DNA of 64,000 bases from Pseudoalteromonas ostreae (GTDB lineage: Bacteria; Pseudomonadota; Gammaproteobacteria; Enterobacterales; Alteromonadaceae), in NCBI RefSeq assembly GCF_018069805.1, contig NZ_JAGPYN010000025.1, positions 1 through 64,000 on the forward strand. Reading direction: 5' to 3'. This document shows positions 38,978 through 53,100 of this stretch, piece by piece (the first letter of the stretch is position 1; every line of letters starts with the position of its first letter). A program made the position numbers and the translations under genes. The notes under the pieces were generated by a model, which saw only the letters and a program-made list of their open reading frames with translations, was not told the DNA's origin and made no database searches.

Positions 38978-41002
38978 ATGATTAAAAACGCTGAAATTCA
39001 CTTTAATAACTTAGGTACACCCATTGCTGACAACTTTAACGATGTCTACTTTTCGAACGACAATGGCCAAGCTGAGTCTGATTATGTGTTCTATCAACAA
39101 AATAATATGCCTCATCGATTACAAAATCATGACCGTGCACATTTCGTTATTGCTGAAACAGGTTTTGGTACTGGCCTTAATTTTTTAAATACATGGCAAC
39201 AATTTAAAAATCACCTAACCAGTAGGCAATGTCATCATCAAGAAGTTCACAACCAAGCACAACAGAGTGTAAAGCGCTTACATTTTATTTCCTTTGAAAA
39301 GTATCCGATTAGAACAAAGGAACTGCAAAAGGCATTACAAGTATGGCCAACTTTAGGCCTTTTAAGTAACCAATTACTGGAAAAGTACCCAATAAACTTA
39401 GCAGGCTGCCACCGTCTTGAATTTGACAATGGTCAAATTATACTCGATTTATATTTTGGTGATGTGCAAGAATCACTTGCAGCTATTAGCTACCCGCAAA
39501 CAGGTATTATCGATGCGTGGTATCTAGATGGCTTTGCACCGAGTAAAAACCCCGACATGTGGCAGCCAGCCTTATTTAACTCGATGGTGGATATTTCTCG
39601 TAGTAATGCCACGTTTGCAACTTTTACGGTTGCAGGTGTTGTACGCAGAGGGCTTGCTGATGCAGGGTTTGCGGTACAAAAAATAAAAGGTCATGGCAAA
39701 AAAAATGAGATGCTGATTGGTCATTTAGCCAGTACTAACCAAGCACAATCGGCGCCTCCCTATCTGGCTCATCAACAAAGTTCACTTAAAAACGTCGCTG
39801 TCATTGGCGGAGGAATAGCCAGCAGTGCTATTTTATATAGCTTGGCGAAACGTGGGCTTAACAGCCAACTTTTTTGCCAAGATCCGCAACTCGCGATGGG
39901 CGCATCTCATAATGTGCAAGGTGCAGTTTACCCGCACTTACAGGCAAAAAACTCCCCGCACAGTGAGCTTTTTGCGCACAGTTTTTTATATGCAAAACGA
40001 CTTTATCAGCAACTCACTGAAAATGGCTTTCACTATGATCATCAATGGTGTGGCGTATTACAACACGCGATCAAACAACCCTTAATTGAGCGCCATCAAA
40101 ATATTGAACATAAACAGCTGTGGCCAAATGAACTCATGCACGGCGTAACGCCTGAGCAAGGTGATGCAATTGCCGGTGTAAGTACAGGCTACTCTGGCGT
40201 ATATTTCCCGTTAGGTGGATGGGTTAACCCACCACAATTAGTGAGCGCTCTGTTCCAACAAGCCCATAAACTCAAACCAATTAAAAGCCATTTTAATTGT
40301 GATATCGAACAACTTGAGAAAACCCCGCAAGGCTGGCTGCTATTGTGCCAAGGGCAACAGTTTGGCCCATTTAGTGACGTTATTGTATGTGCTGGTGAGC
40401 ACAGCGACCGTTTTGTACAAACTCAGGCTCTGCCAATTGTTGGCGTGCGTGGTCAAGTATCCCATGTACAAGCAAGCCCTGCATCACGTAAACTAAAAAC
40501 CGTGCTATGTCATAAAGGCTACTTTACTCCTGCTTATTTAGACCATCACTGTATGGGCGCAACATTTGAGAAAAACTCAAAAAGCCGCGCAGTCAAAGAC
40601 CAAGACAATCAAACAAATCGCGAGCAACTGCTTCACTTTTATGGACAAACCGACTTTGCCAGTAGTCTAGGTGAGATCACGGCAGCTAAAGCCGCTGTAC
40701 GTTGTAGTTTTATTGATCACCTCCCTATGGCCGGAGAATGGCCGCAGCAAAGTGATTATATGCAAGCGTTTGCCAATTTACGCGTAGGAAAACGTTATCA
40801 GTATCAAGCTTTACAAAAGCCACAACAAGGCTTGCATCTATTAACTGGATTTGGTGCTCGAGGCTTGTGCAGTGCGCCTTTGTGTGCAGAGCATTTAATT
40901 GCTGCACTTAACGATGAACCACTACCACTGAGTGAACGAGTAAGCCAATCTATTCACCCTGCTCGCTTTATTGTTCGTGATTTAATTCGAAATAAAATTT
41001 AA
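38978..41002 (+). CDS. mnmC: Bifunctional tRNA mnm5s2U34 biosynthesis protein MnmC
   Basis: The 674-aa cytosolic enzyme has an N-terminal SAM methyltransferase (about 1-245; ETGFGTGLNFL, WYLDGFAPSKNPDMW) and a C-terminal FAD oxidoreductase (from about 265; VIGGGIASSAILYSLAKRG, ending GFGARGLCSAPLCAE). The oxidoreductase half removes the carboxymethyl group from cmnm5(s2)U34 and the other half methylates the product. I start at the ATG at 38978 rather than the TTG nine bases earlier. Confidence 0.96.
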   Translation: MIKNAEIHFNNLGTPIADNFNDVYFSNDNGQAESDYVFYQQNNMPHRLQNHDRAHFVIAETGFGTGLNFLNTWQQFKNHLTSRQCHHQEVHNQAQQSVKRLHFISFEKYPIRTKELQKALQVWPTLGLLSNQLLEKYPINLAGCHRLEFDNGQIILDLYFGDVQESLAAISYPQTGIIDAWYLDGFAPSKNPDMWQPALFNSMVDISRSNATFATFTVAGVVRRGLADAGFAVQKIKGHGKKNEMLIGHLASTNQAQSAPPYLAHQQSSLKNVAVIGGGIASSAILYSLAKRGLNSQLFCQDPQLAMGASHNVQGAVYPHLQAKNSPHSELFAHSFLYAKRLYQQLTENGFHYDHQWCGVLQHAIKQPLIERHQNIEHKQLWPNELMHGVTPEQGDAIAGVSTGYSGVYFPLGGWVNPPQLVSALFQQAHKLKPIKSHFNCDIEQLEKTPQGWLLLCQGQQFGPFSDVIVCAGEHSDRFVQTQALPIVGVRGQVSHVQASPASRKLKTVLCHKGYFTPAYLDHHCMGATFEKNSKSRAVKDQDNQTNREQLLHFYGQTDFASSLGEITAAKAAVRCSFIDHLPMAGEWPQQSDYMQAFANLRVGKRYQYQALQKPQQGLHLLTGFGARGLCSAPLCAEHLIAALNDEPLPLSERVSQSIHPARFIVRDLIRNKI

Positions 41003-41021
41003 CTTAACAAAAATAGAAACG

Positions 41022-41081
41022 GGGAAGCTAGGCCGAGACTTTGCAGTGGTTGCTGATAAGATCCGTGTACTAGCGAGTAAA
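41022..41081 (+). pseudogene. Fragment of a methyl-accepting chemotaxis protein gene
   Basis: Read in frame, these 60 bases give GKLGRDFAVVADKIRVLASK, close to the MCP signalling-tip segment GEQGRGFAVVADEVRTLAQ. Just before it, IET replaces the expected IEAARA. No start and no further MCP sequence are found; the frame closes about 10 codons later. It is a relic between mnmC and the adhesin gene. Confidence 0.75.
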
Positions 41082-41095
41082 CCTATCATTAAATA

Positions 41096-41132
41096 TAAAA
41101 ACGGCTAACTTAAAGAAGCTAGCCGTTTTTAT
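41096..41132. terminator. Terminator at the 3' end of the adhesin gene
   Basis: AAAACGGCTA and TAGCCGTTTT form a 10-bp stem with a 12-base loop and A/T runs on both sides. It lies 18 bases past the adhesin stop and can also stop transcripts from mnmC. Confidence 0.85.
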
Positions 41133-41149
41133 TTATTCTTTAACTACTC

Positions 41150-44100
41150 CTAAAATTGATACTGAAATCCTAGCGCCCATTCATTCACATCATTTTCTTT
41201 TAACTTATAATGGCTGTAGTTAATTGAAACATCTGTATTTTTAAGCACTGGATAAGCTAGCTGACCGCCAAAGTAAGGGCGTGTATGGGTGTCATTATAT
41301 GTAATTTTTTGCCCCGTAGATGAGCGACTATCAATTGAATAATGATAATAAAACGCGCCAACAAAAACTTTACTCTTAGCTTGCCCTAACTGCGGGAGTA
41401 CGTAAGCGGCCTGTATCGCAGGCCCTTGCGATAATACTGGCACTATTTGTGATATATCCAATTGCGCGTTACGTGGATCAAGCGTATCTCCGACAAAGGT
41501 CATAGTACCTTCACCTAAATTGATATAGCGTACGCCAAATTGCCAGTTAGTCGCTAAAGAATAAATTCCGCCTATTGACCAACTAATATCAGTATCATCA
41601 TATTCAGTATTCGCTAATTCGACAGATTGATGAGCTGTGGTCGAGCCTGCAACAGCCGCATAACCAATCGTGCCATCTATAGACCATTCACCTGCTAATA
41701 CCGGCTGGCTGACTACCGCAGCCGAAGCCAATAAAGCCCATGGCGTTAATTTTGATTGGCGACGTATAAAAACCAAACCAATCATTAATAACACCATTGT
41801 GCTGCCTAAACTTCCCGATGAGCTATTTTTAACTGTTGTGGTTGTATAAGCTTTTACGGTCACTTTTACTTCTCCTTTAGCTTCAGCACCTTTACTATCA
41901 GCCACTGTATACTCAATAAAGTCAACACCTTCAAAACCGGCTTTGGGTTGGTAATTCAATGTGCCATCGTCATTTATAGTGACTGTTCCTTGCGTAGCTT
42001 TCGCGCTTATTAAACTAAGTACGTCGCCATCAGCATCACTATCATTGGCGAGCACATCAATAACAATTTGCGTGCGGTCGTTGGTGCTTGCAGTATCACC
42101 AATCGTTGTTGGTGCGCTGTTCACAACCACACTAACAGTCGCTGTACCAAAAGCTGTTCCACCTTTACCATCAGACACACTATAGTTGATTGTTGCAGTA
42201 CCAATAAAATCAAGTAATGGTTGATAGCGAAGTTGATTATTAACGATTGCTACCTCACCAAAATCAACACTTGCACTAGTGAGTGTCAGTACATCATTAT
42301 CTGCATCGCTATCATTACTAAGCACATCAATAACAATACTCTTACCAAGTGCAATAGTCACTTTATCTGATTGTGTAATAGGCGCGCTGTTATTACTGCT
42401 CATAACACTAACGCCGCCAGGATCAACAATTTGGCCATTCGCTACGCCATCGGCATCATTGATACCACCATCCGTTATGCGTAATTGCACACACCAGTCA
42501 CCTTCTTTAAGCCCTTCTTCCCACAGCTGACTATTGGGGGAAGGGCAATAGCCTTGCTCTCCTTGCGTTGAATAGAGCTTATCGCCATTGCTTGTATTAA
42601 AGTCAATCCACTCATTATTGATAAGCTTTCTATAAATCGCCCCCGCTGGGATTGGCATTCTTTGCGGAAGCACTATGTGGTAGTTATCACCTTTTTGCTC
42701 CATGGCAGTTACTATAAAGCTAAAATAGCCACCAGCGTTTTTCATACCTGGATCTTCAGGCAATTCATTTTCAAACAATTGTGCTGCGCCACTGCTATTT
42801 TGCATGCTTGATAATGCTTTTCTTAAACATGCTCCCGCATCCCCTTCAACAAGGAACTGTGCTGACTCGTTTACTTGCTCAGGTAAGACATTACATTCAT
42901 TAATGTTATCTAAGTAATCAGGTATTCCATCGCGATCCTTATCTTGTAGACCTTCGATATTGTCTGGGATCAAGTCATTATCAGTATCAGCAGTTGTTAA
43001 CTGCGGTAACTGAGCGACCACTTCCACATAACTGGTCACCGTCGTTGACAGGCTATCCACAGCATCATCTGTTGCGGTTACTGTTATTTCATAAATACCG
43101 ATATCTAGTTCAGCTGTAGAGAACACAAATGTATCAGCCGTATCATCTAGATCAACAATCCGCTCATCCGCAGCTTGCCAACTAAACGAAATACTATCTC
43201 CAGGGTTATTATCTGTTGCCAACGCTGTAATTGTTACGAGATCGTCACTGGCTAAAACAAATGGTCGCGGCTGATTGTTTTGCTCAGTAACCGTTACTAA
43301 GCTTGGTGCTATATTACTCTCTGAAATAGTCATAATATTAGAGGCTTGCGCGCCAGTATTAAGGCTATCGTCAAGCGTTATAATAATTGTTTCATCCGCT
43401 TCAATCTCACTATCTACAAAGACTCTAAAGTTAATTTCACCAACGAGACCTCGCTCAATAACCACTTCACCAGTAACTAAATCATGATCATCTGATGTTG
43501 CGGTTCCAGATACGCTGTAAGGCACAGTGACAGGGTAACTTGCCGCTGGCCCATTCAAGTAAACCCGTGTGATATAATTTTTATCTTCAGCAACAACTTT
43601 ATTTTTGCCTAACGATATTTGCGGGTTAACCATTACTTGCTGGCTAGCCGTTGTGGTTTTGCCATTACTGTCTGTTGCTTGCCAATACACTTGGTGTACA
43701 CCTGGCGTAAACAACATACTTTGATTGACTGTCGCGACAGGTAGTGGGTTTTGCTCGCTATCAAATGCGCGAGCTGTACCTAACTTCACTCGAGTAAACA
43801 ACCCTGTTGCATTAACATTCACATCAACTGGAGGTGTAATGGTTGGTGCACCTAATTGGCTATCAGTAAAGTTAATATAAGCAACCCCTGTACTTTGAGC
43901 TTGCGCTGGGTCGGCAATAATGTACACAACTTTAATCGTACCTTGAGTGCTTGCGCTAAATTGATAGACAAGCTGCTGATCAACAATACTCACTGTGCCC
44001 ACTGATGCCTTGGCACCAATAATTGTTATTGAATCACCATCAACGTCAGTGTCATTGGCTAATACATCAAGTATATAACGACCGCTCTCTGCTCTCGCTA

Positions 44101-47100
44101 AGTCAAAGGTATCTTCCACAGCGACCGGTTCATCGTTTACTGATTCAACAGTAATTGATGCTGTAGCAATAGCTGAATTTGCTTTACCATCAGTTACTAA
44201 ATAACTAAAGCTATCACTACCATGATAATCAGCTTGTGGCTGATAGCTAAATACCGTTCCTTGCACCGTTAAGCTACCAAACTGCGGTTGAGTAACCACT
44301 TCTATAACTAAATTGTCGTTATCACTATCGCTAACTTGAGCACTGATACTGAGGTTATTATCTTCTTTAACACGCATAACCATGTCATTAGCAACAGGCG
44401 GCGCGTTCACATACGTTACATCAATACTAAATGAGTTAAGTGTACTGCTTAATTGCCCATCGCTTACAGTGATTAAAATATTACTATATAGACCAACGTC
44501 ATCTCGTGTCGGTATACCACTTAATGTACCACTTGTGCTATCAAACGTTGCCCAACTCGGCTTATTCGCTATCGTCAATGATAAACTGGTATTATCAATA
44601 TCTGACACAATTGGCGTAAATGAGTAACCTGTATCTTGGGCGATAGATGTTGCAGGTGAACCGCTGATTGTTGGTGCATCGTTTACATTAACTACTGTCA
44701 GTGTAAATGGGGTTAAACTTTGGCTTGCAACCCCATCCGTTACACTCATCGTAATGTCTGCATAACTTCCCACATCAGCATTACTTGGTCTGCCTGATAG
44801 CTGCCCTGTGGTGGTATCAAAACTCAGCCAACTTGGCTTATTTTCAATACTGAAGCTGAGGTTATCGCCATCATTATCTGTTGCTAGTGGGACAAAGCTA
44901 TATAAGTCATTTTCATTAACCGCTAAGCTTGGTACTCCTGTAATCACTGGCAAATCGTTAATACTATTAATCGTTACTGACACTGTGCTTGGTGCTGAAT
45001 CAAGTAATCCATCATTCGCTATATAGCTGAACTGATCGTCACCAAAATAATTTGCATTGCCTTGATAAGTAACTTGCTCACCTGAGATAATCGCAGTGCC
45101 ATGAGCTGGCTGACTAGCGATTATGTACCTTAATGTATCACCATCAACATCACTACCGATTAAATTAATGACGACCGGTGTGTCTTCATCAGTCACGCTG
45201 GTTTGTACACTTACAATTGGCGCATCATTAACTGCGGTGATAACTAACGATACCTGCGTTGATGTTGAATCTAGTTGCCCATCATTGACAACAAAACTAA
45301 AGCCATCACTGCCGTTATAGTTAGCGTTTGGCGTATATAACCAACTATCATTACTTTGCTGTACAAGCGAGCCATGTAATGTGCCTTCATCAAGACGATA
45401 GCTTAGATCATCATTCTCAATATCTAAGCCAACCAAGGTGATCAACACGCTATTATCTTCTGCAAGTATCAAACTTTGCGGAACACCTAAAGGTGCATCA
45501 TTAACGGGATCCACTGTCATAGTGACAGTTGCAAGGTTAGACACCGCGCCGTTGCTGTCTTTAACTGTGTAAGTAAAGCTGTCGCCACCAAAGTAATCTG
45601 CATTGGCGGTGTAAATTACAGCCCCTGTAGCAATTACTTGAGTTTGCCCGTTGCTTGGTGCATTGACAACCATCACACTGCTCACATCTAAGCTGTCGCC
45701 GATATCGACATCACTGTCGTTACCCAGTACGTTGACTTCAAATGAACCTTCTTCTTGCAGTTGTGCGGTGTTATCTAGCGCCACTGGTGCGTCATTCACG
45801 GCATTAATGGTCAGTGTGACGGTCGCTGGGGTTGAGCTTAAGCCTTCGCTATCTGTTAATATATAGGTGAAACTAAATACCCCATTCACATCTTGGCTTG
45901 GCACGATAGCTAAACTACCATCGAGGTTAACACTGACTGTCGCAAAGTCGTACATGCCCGCCCCCGTGCCTTGGTTTTCAAGGCTTACGTTGGCAGCATT
46001 AAAGCCACTGTCTTCTACGTCTGAGTCGTTCGCTAAAATAGCTAACGTCGTTGCGGTATCTTCATCAGTCGCCACTGCATCATCAGCGACAACTGGACGG
46101 TCATTCACCGCACCTATATTTACCGTAACGGTTCCTGGCAGTGACACACCGCCTTCGCTGTCGGTAATGGTGTACGTGAAACTGTCTTGCCCTGTAACGT
46201 TCGCATCTGGGGTATACACTAAGGTGCCTGCGGCTTGGTCAAACACCACTTGCCCTGAGCTTGGCGCTCTGACTAAGTTAATCGAGCCCGTTGGGATAGT
46301 GTCTTCCACATCACTGGCCAGTGAACGCACATTGGTCACTGCTGATGCGGTGTCTTCATCCACGCTTAAGCTGATAGCTTGTACCTCAGGTAGGTCGTTC
46401 ACTGGGGTAATGGTGACTGTCACTGTCGCCGCTGTTGAGGTATTCAATGCCGCATCCTTTACCGTATAAGTAAAGGTGTCTGTCCCCGTTACATTGCTAT
46501 TCGGTGTATACGTAGCAATGCCGTTGGTGATACTTACCGTGCCTTTACTCGCGGGTAATACGATGGCCGCTGAAGCGACCACTAGGTCATCTTCTGCATC
46601 ACTGTCATTCGCTACCAAGCTAAAGTTCACTGGCGTGTCTTCTGCGGTGGTGGCACTGTCATCCATGGCAACCGGTGCATCAGCAACTGGCGCGACCGTT
46701 AGTGTTACTGTCTGTACCGCCGATAACGCACCTGCGCTATCACTAACTTGGAAGGTGAAGCTGTCGCCGTGGTTTTCACTGCCGTCATGTTGATAACTAA
46801 AGCTACCATCACTGTTTAAGCTGACACTACCAAATTGTGGTTGACTGACCAGCTCTGCGCTGAGTGTGTCGCCTGCATCATCATCGCTGGCGTTACTTAA
46901 TAACCCGTTTGCAAGTGCCACGGTTAAAGTCGCGGCTTCATCGAGATTAAAGGCAAAGTTTTGCCCTACCGGCGCATCATTGGTGTTGGTTACCTCTAAT
47001 GTAAATGGCGTTAAACTGGCGCTATCTGTGCCATCGTTAACACTGATAGTAATAGCCGCGTAGCTGCCCACATCCTCGTTCTGTGGTGTGCCCGCTAATT

Positions 47101-50100
47101 CGCCCGTGCTGGTGTCAAAGCTTGCCCAGCTTGGCTTATTAATGATGCTAAAGGTATGGGTATCTTGCGTATCGCTGTCTGTAAGGGTGGGTATAAAACT
47201 ATATGCTGCATCTTCAGCTGTAGTTGTACTTGGTGAACCACTTAACACCGGTACGACGTTGTATTTTTTAGTTACTGTGGCAGTTACTGCTGCGCTGGCA
47301 TTGCCTGCGGTGTCTGTAACTATTGCTGAGAACGTTAACACTCCCTCTGCCAATGTTGTAACATCGATACCTGTAATTTGCTGCGTAACAGCACTAATAG
47401 TTGCGTTACCAGTAACAGAATTACTGCCATCACTTATCTGGTAACTAAGCGAACCACTTCCTTCAAGCCCAGTAAAACTAACACTCATTGCAGATTCGTT
47501 ATCCGCATTAATTAAGCTTTGATCAACGCTAACTGCATGCCCGGTTGGGGTGGTATTATCTAAAGTAATTGAGCTGGTCGCCGCTGGTGAAGTATTCCCT
47601 GCGGTGTCAGTTTGCGTTACCGATACTGTTAAGGTGCCATTATTAAGTGCACTTATATCTAATTCATTACCGTTAAGCGTCCAATTACCACTTGAATCTG
47701 CAGTGGTGGTTTTAGATATACCATCAACATTTACTGTAACTGTTGCACCTGACTCTGCGCCAGATCCTTGCACTAGCACATCGTTATCTTCAACAGCATT
47801 AACTTTGCCGTCGCCTTCAATTGGCGTAGTAATCGTCAATGTATTCGGCGCTTGATTATCCAACGTAATTACTGTGGTCGCCGTAGTCGAGGTGTTACCC
47901 GCCGCATCACTTTGTGTAGCGCTGACGGTGAGCGTGCCATTATTAAAGCTGCTGACATCAAATTCACTACCACTGATAGTCCATGCCCCTGAGCCATCAG
48001 CCGTTACGGTACGTGATAAGTTATTCGAGCCATCGCTGATGGTCACACTGACACTGGCATTGGCTTCCGCCCCTGAGCCAACAATTAACACATCCGCATC
48101 TTCTGCGGCATTAACTTTACCATCGCCCTCAATCGGGGTGGTGATAGTCACTGCACTCGGTGCTGCGTTATCTAAAATAACTGAGGTGCTGGCTGCACTT
48201 GACGTGTTACCCGCTGTGTCCGATTGTGTAGCGTTAACGGTAAGCGTGCCATCATTGAAGCTACTGACATCAAACTCGTTGCCACTGATAGTCCATGCCC
48301 CTGAGCCATCAGCTGTCACAGTACGTGATAAGTTATTCGCGCCATCGCTGATAGTCACATTAACTGAAGCGCCAGAGTCAGCACCGCTGCCTTGTATAAG
48401 CACATGTGCATCTTCCACAGCATTGATCCGACCATCTACTTCAATCGGGGTGGTAATACTCGGTGCACTCACGTTAATGTCAATGGTTATTGTAGTACTC
48501 ATACCATTGGTAATATTACCAGCAGAGTCTGTCGCGCGTGCCACAATGCTATGCGAACCACTCGTCATTGCTGTGCCTACTGTGATACTCCACACTCCAC
48601 CACTAACTACGGCACTGCCTATTGAGCCATCAACACTTGAAATAAGGGTAATGGTGTCACCTGTGGTGCCTGTCCCCGTAAAGGTCGGGGTTGTATCGTT
48701 TGTAATATTATCTGTGTTAGAAGTACCGCTATCACTTGCTGCTGACAGATCAGGAATACTCGGTGCGATCGGCGCAACAGTGTCTATCGTTACAGTCAAC
48801 GCACTTGAGCTACTACTAACATTACTTGCAGAGTCTGTCGCTTTAGCTGAAATTGCATGTGCTACACCTGCGGTTAATGCATTTGTGGTGATCTGCCAAC
48901 TTCCTCCAGTCGCAGTGCCAGTACCAATAACCGTTGCACCACCGCCAACCTGATCACTGTACAAAGTGACGGTAGAACCGCTTTCTGCGGTCCCACTTAG
49001 AGTCGGTGTTGTATCATTGGTAATATTGTCAGTACTGGATGGGCCGCTATCAGAGGCGGCTTCTAAGTCAGGTGTTGATGGTGCATCTGGTGCCACATCA
49101 TCTGTCACTGTGATGGTAAAGGCTTCTTGGAAAGTAGCCGTGCTATCGGAAGTTTGTACACAAATATCATAACTACCAGGCGATGTTGACGCCTGTGTTT
49201 GTAAATTACTACCTGAGAATTGAAAGCTGCCATTGCCAGTGCTGGCCGAGCAACTGCCACCATCACTGCTATTTTCTGATACCAAGCTATATGTGTGATT
49301 ATCTGCACTATCAACATCTGTTGTACTAGCGCTTGCTATGGTAGTTGACGCGCCAGTTGCCGATTGATTCACCGTTGTCGCGGACAATGTAATATCTGTT
49401 GGTGCATCATTTTGTGCGGTAACGTTAATGACGGCTTGGTTGGTGCCTGTACTATTGGTCGTACCATCATTGAAAGTAAAATCTAAAGTCACTGTAGAGG
49501 CTGGGTCTTCTGAGCTATTACCATAGCCAATTGACTGGATAACCGAGTCAACAATCGCTGAGGTTGCACTGCTATTAAAGGCTAGTACCAAAGTACCCGA
49601 TGAGTTAGTGGTCACTGTGCCCACTGAAGTGCCATTATAGGTAAACGTATTACCTTGCGTTAATGTGCCTAATAGTAACCGATTACTAAATACGTCTTCA
49701 CTATTAGCCCCTCCATTGCGTGCAATCGTTAAGGTTGCTCCATCATAATTACCATTGCCCCCGTTGAGAGCATCTAGCTCCGTATCAGCAACCGTGGCAT
49801 CAGTATCAATGCCTACCACACTGCCATTTTCTACAAAGGTAGCACCACCATTTAAACTACTAAATACAGGCGCTGCATTAGGCGAAATAAACGTAATAAG
49901 CGTATCGCTACCAGAGTCCTCAACGGTAAATGCCAAGTTATTGCCTGGGCTGTTAGTGAGTGTTATAGACACCTCTGGGCTGGCAAAAGTCGTCGCATCG
50001 GTATCCACCTCAAGTGTACCCGCACCATTAAATCGTACATTACTGGTAGTAAGACCATTAATATTGGTCACTGTAATCTTATCGCCAATGGCAAGATCAG

Positions 50101-53100
50101 TAATCGTGTCACCATTTAAGTCACTCTCAGCGCCGACAAAGTTGTCGTTGCCATCGTTACCTGTCATGGTATCAGTACCAGCACCAGGGCGAATCGTATC
50201 AGCCCCGCTACCACCAATAATAGTATCTGAGCCATCTAAATCTGTTGCGGTTATTTGCAACACGTCACTCACAAAGGCGGATGCATCTATAGATAGCGCC
50301 GCACTGATTGCACTGCCTGTTACATTCGTTACAGAGACTGTTTGCCCATCAGCGCTAAAGTTATCTGTTAAGGTGATTGTTGCGGTGCTATCCGTGCCTA
50401 ACGCAACCCCTTCAATCGAAGACACTGTAGAGCCTGCAAAATTAAAGGTTCCACCATCCATCAATTTGAGTACTTCAGTACCGCCACTACCACTCATCGT
50501 GCTTGAAAAGTCACTTAAATTTGCTGCGTCAATCGCCACCGTAGCGCCACTACTTAAACTGAGTGACCCAATATTAAAGAACCCACCACCTGTGACATCA
50601 GCGCCATCACTGGCCGACACCACATCTGCAACGGAGGCTTCACCACTTAAAGTGCCCGTATAAGTATTGCCACCAATGGCAAAAGTAACCGCATCCGTGG
50701 TTGAGGTAGCACTAACGCTGGTGCCAGAGTTTGTAATTGTGACAGTACGCGTATTAGTTGAATCATCGCCAATATTGTAACTTTCAATTTCACTGAGCGT
50801 TGTAAAATCGCCATCTCCGGTGAGGTTTATGGTCTCAGAACCTGCCGCGGTAATGGTTCCCGTAAAGCCACTATGCTGACTGACGGTCATAGACACAGAC
50901 GCACCAGAGGCGAGCATTAAATTAGCGACATTGCTAATTGAGGCACTGGCAATACTAGCACCTGTACTCATAGACAAGGTGTCAGCAACAGTGTTTTCAC
51001 CTGTGATTGTGCCCGTATAGGTTAATGTGCCAATATCAAACGTAATAGCATCCGTGGCCGAGCTACTCGTCACTGAGTGCCCAGCACCACTTATCGTCAC
51101 TGTTCTGGTGTTTGTGCTGTCATCACCAAGGGTATAGTTTTCAATCGCTGATACGGTAGAGAAATTCCCGTCACCCGAAATGGTAATAGTCTCCGTCCCA
51201 CTACCTGATACTGTGCCTGAAAAACCTGCAAGTTGCGTTGCGGCTAACGTTGCACTACCGCCACTTGCTAAGGTTAAGTTTTCAAAGCCACTAAGCGTGG
51301 CTGCTGACACATCTCCACCCGTACTAACCGTTAACGTATCCGTACCACTGCCCGCTGATAACGTGCCCGTCGCTGACAATGTACCTGCATTAATCGTATC
51401 ATCGCCCGTACTACCCGTAACATTCTGCCCCGTAGCACCGAGCGTAAAGGTATTCGCAGTCGACAAAATATAGTTTTCAATTGCAGAGTCACCCGTTAAA
51501 CCATCTGTGGTCGATGCAATAGTAATGGTTTCGGTGCCTGATGCAGTTACTGTTGAGAAGCTATCGTGCTGCGCCTCAGTCATCGTCACACTGGCACCAC
51601 TGGCAAGCGTAAGCGATTCAAATGTAGAAATCGTTGCACCACTAATATTGGCACCAGAGCTGGCTTGCAATGTATCTGTTCCCGTGCCACCACTTAAAGT
51701 CCCAGTGGTAGTAAGCGCACTAACATTCACAGTATCGTCACCCGTACTGCCAGTTACATTTTGTGCTGCACCTGCTAGTGTAAAACTCATTGCCGCACCT
51801 AGCACATAGGTTTCAATATCGGCATCACCTGTTAGCGATTGATCGCCATTCGCACTGGCTATGGTAAATTGGTTATCGCCCGTGCCATTAATAGTACTAA
51901 AGCTTTCATGCTGTGATTCGCTTAACGTTAATGCACCATCGTTGTCTGGTGTGAGCGTCTCAAAATTAGTCAAACTTGTTAGGCTAGTCAAATCAACATT
52001 ATCCACAGCAAATAATGTGTCTGTACCATTTCCACCATCCGCTGTTGACCCTGTAGCATGGCTTGTGTTGGTAATAGCCAATGTTTCGTTGTCGTCGGTA
52101 AAGGTAATCGCAGGTGATAAATTAGTACCGTTTGTGGTGTTAAAGCCAGCGGCGGTGCTATTGGCTGAAGTAACATTACTGACGCTAATCGTCGCCGTGC
52201 GACTAGTGCTATTTGCAGTACCGTCGTTTATCACAACCGTTACTGTTCTCGCTGTCTCATTGGGTGAGCTAGATGTGTTGTTATAGCTGATGTTCTGTAG
52301 GAAAGTCTGTACTTCAGCAGCCGATGCCGTTGCCCCAGTCACAGAGATGGTATCTTGTAATGTAATGTCTGACGAACCTGAAATACCCGTTAACGCGTCT
52401 TGTGCTGCTGCGGTTACATTAAGCCCTTCCGACGCACCATCTTGGTCATTGCTCAAACTCACCGTAATGGTAGTGATAGTATCCCCATCAGATTCCGTAA
52501 CCGCCGCACTTGAGGCAATATTTAAAGCACCACTGCCCTCAGTAAACGACACGCTATTATCATTACCGCCAGTGCCTGAGTTCAAATCCACATCTGGAAT
52601 AGTATTGGCTGTAGAGAAATTAAACGTCGTATCGCCACTTATTCCGGTAAAGCTATTACCTGCACTGTCGTCTACTGCTGTTGCATCAACTCTAATCGCA
52701 TAACTACGGTTACCTATCAAATTGCTAGTGGGGTTGAGATAAATTTTATCATTTGTAATACCAATACGCCCTGCGCTTGGCGTTGTTGTTGTGCCATCAC
52801 TTTCTGATGCAACATCAAATACCTCAAAATCGCTGCTATCAGTAACATTACGGATGGTGATATTACCCGTACCCAGTGCAATATTTTCACTAAAGTCAAT
52901 TACGATATCATTGCTTGCTGTTACGTTAGTGTCATTATCATTAGGCGTTGAGCTTGCGCCATCAAATGTGGGGGCTGTCGTGTCGATTGTAAATGAGGTA
53001 ATAGTAAGAGGGGAGTTTGAATTACCAGCGGCATCCGTTACGGTAATCGTACAATTACTATATGTGCCTGCCGCCAGTGCTGAACTATTATCCGTATCCG

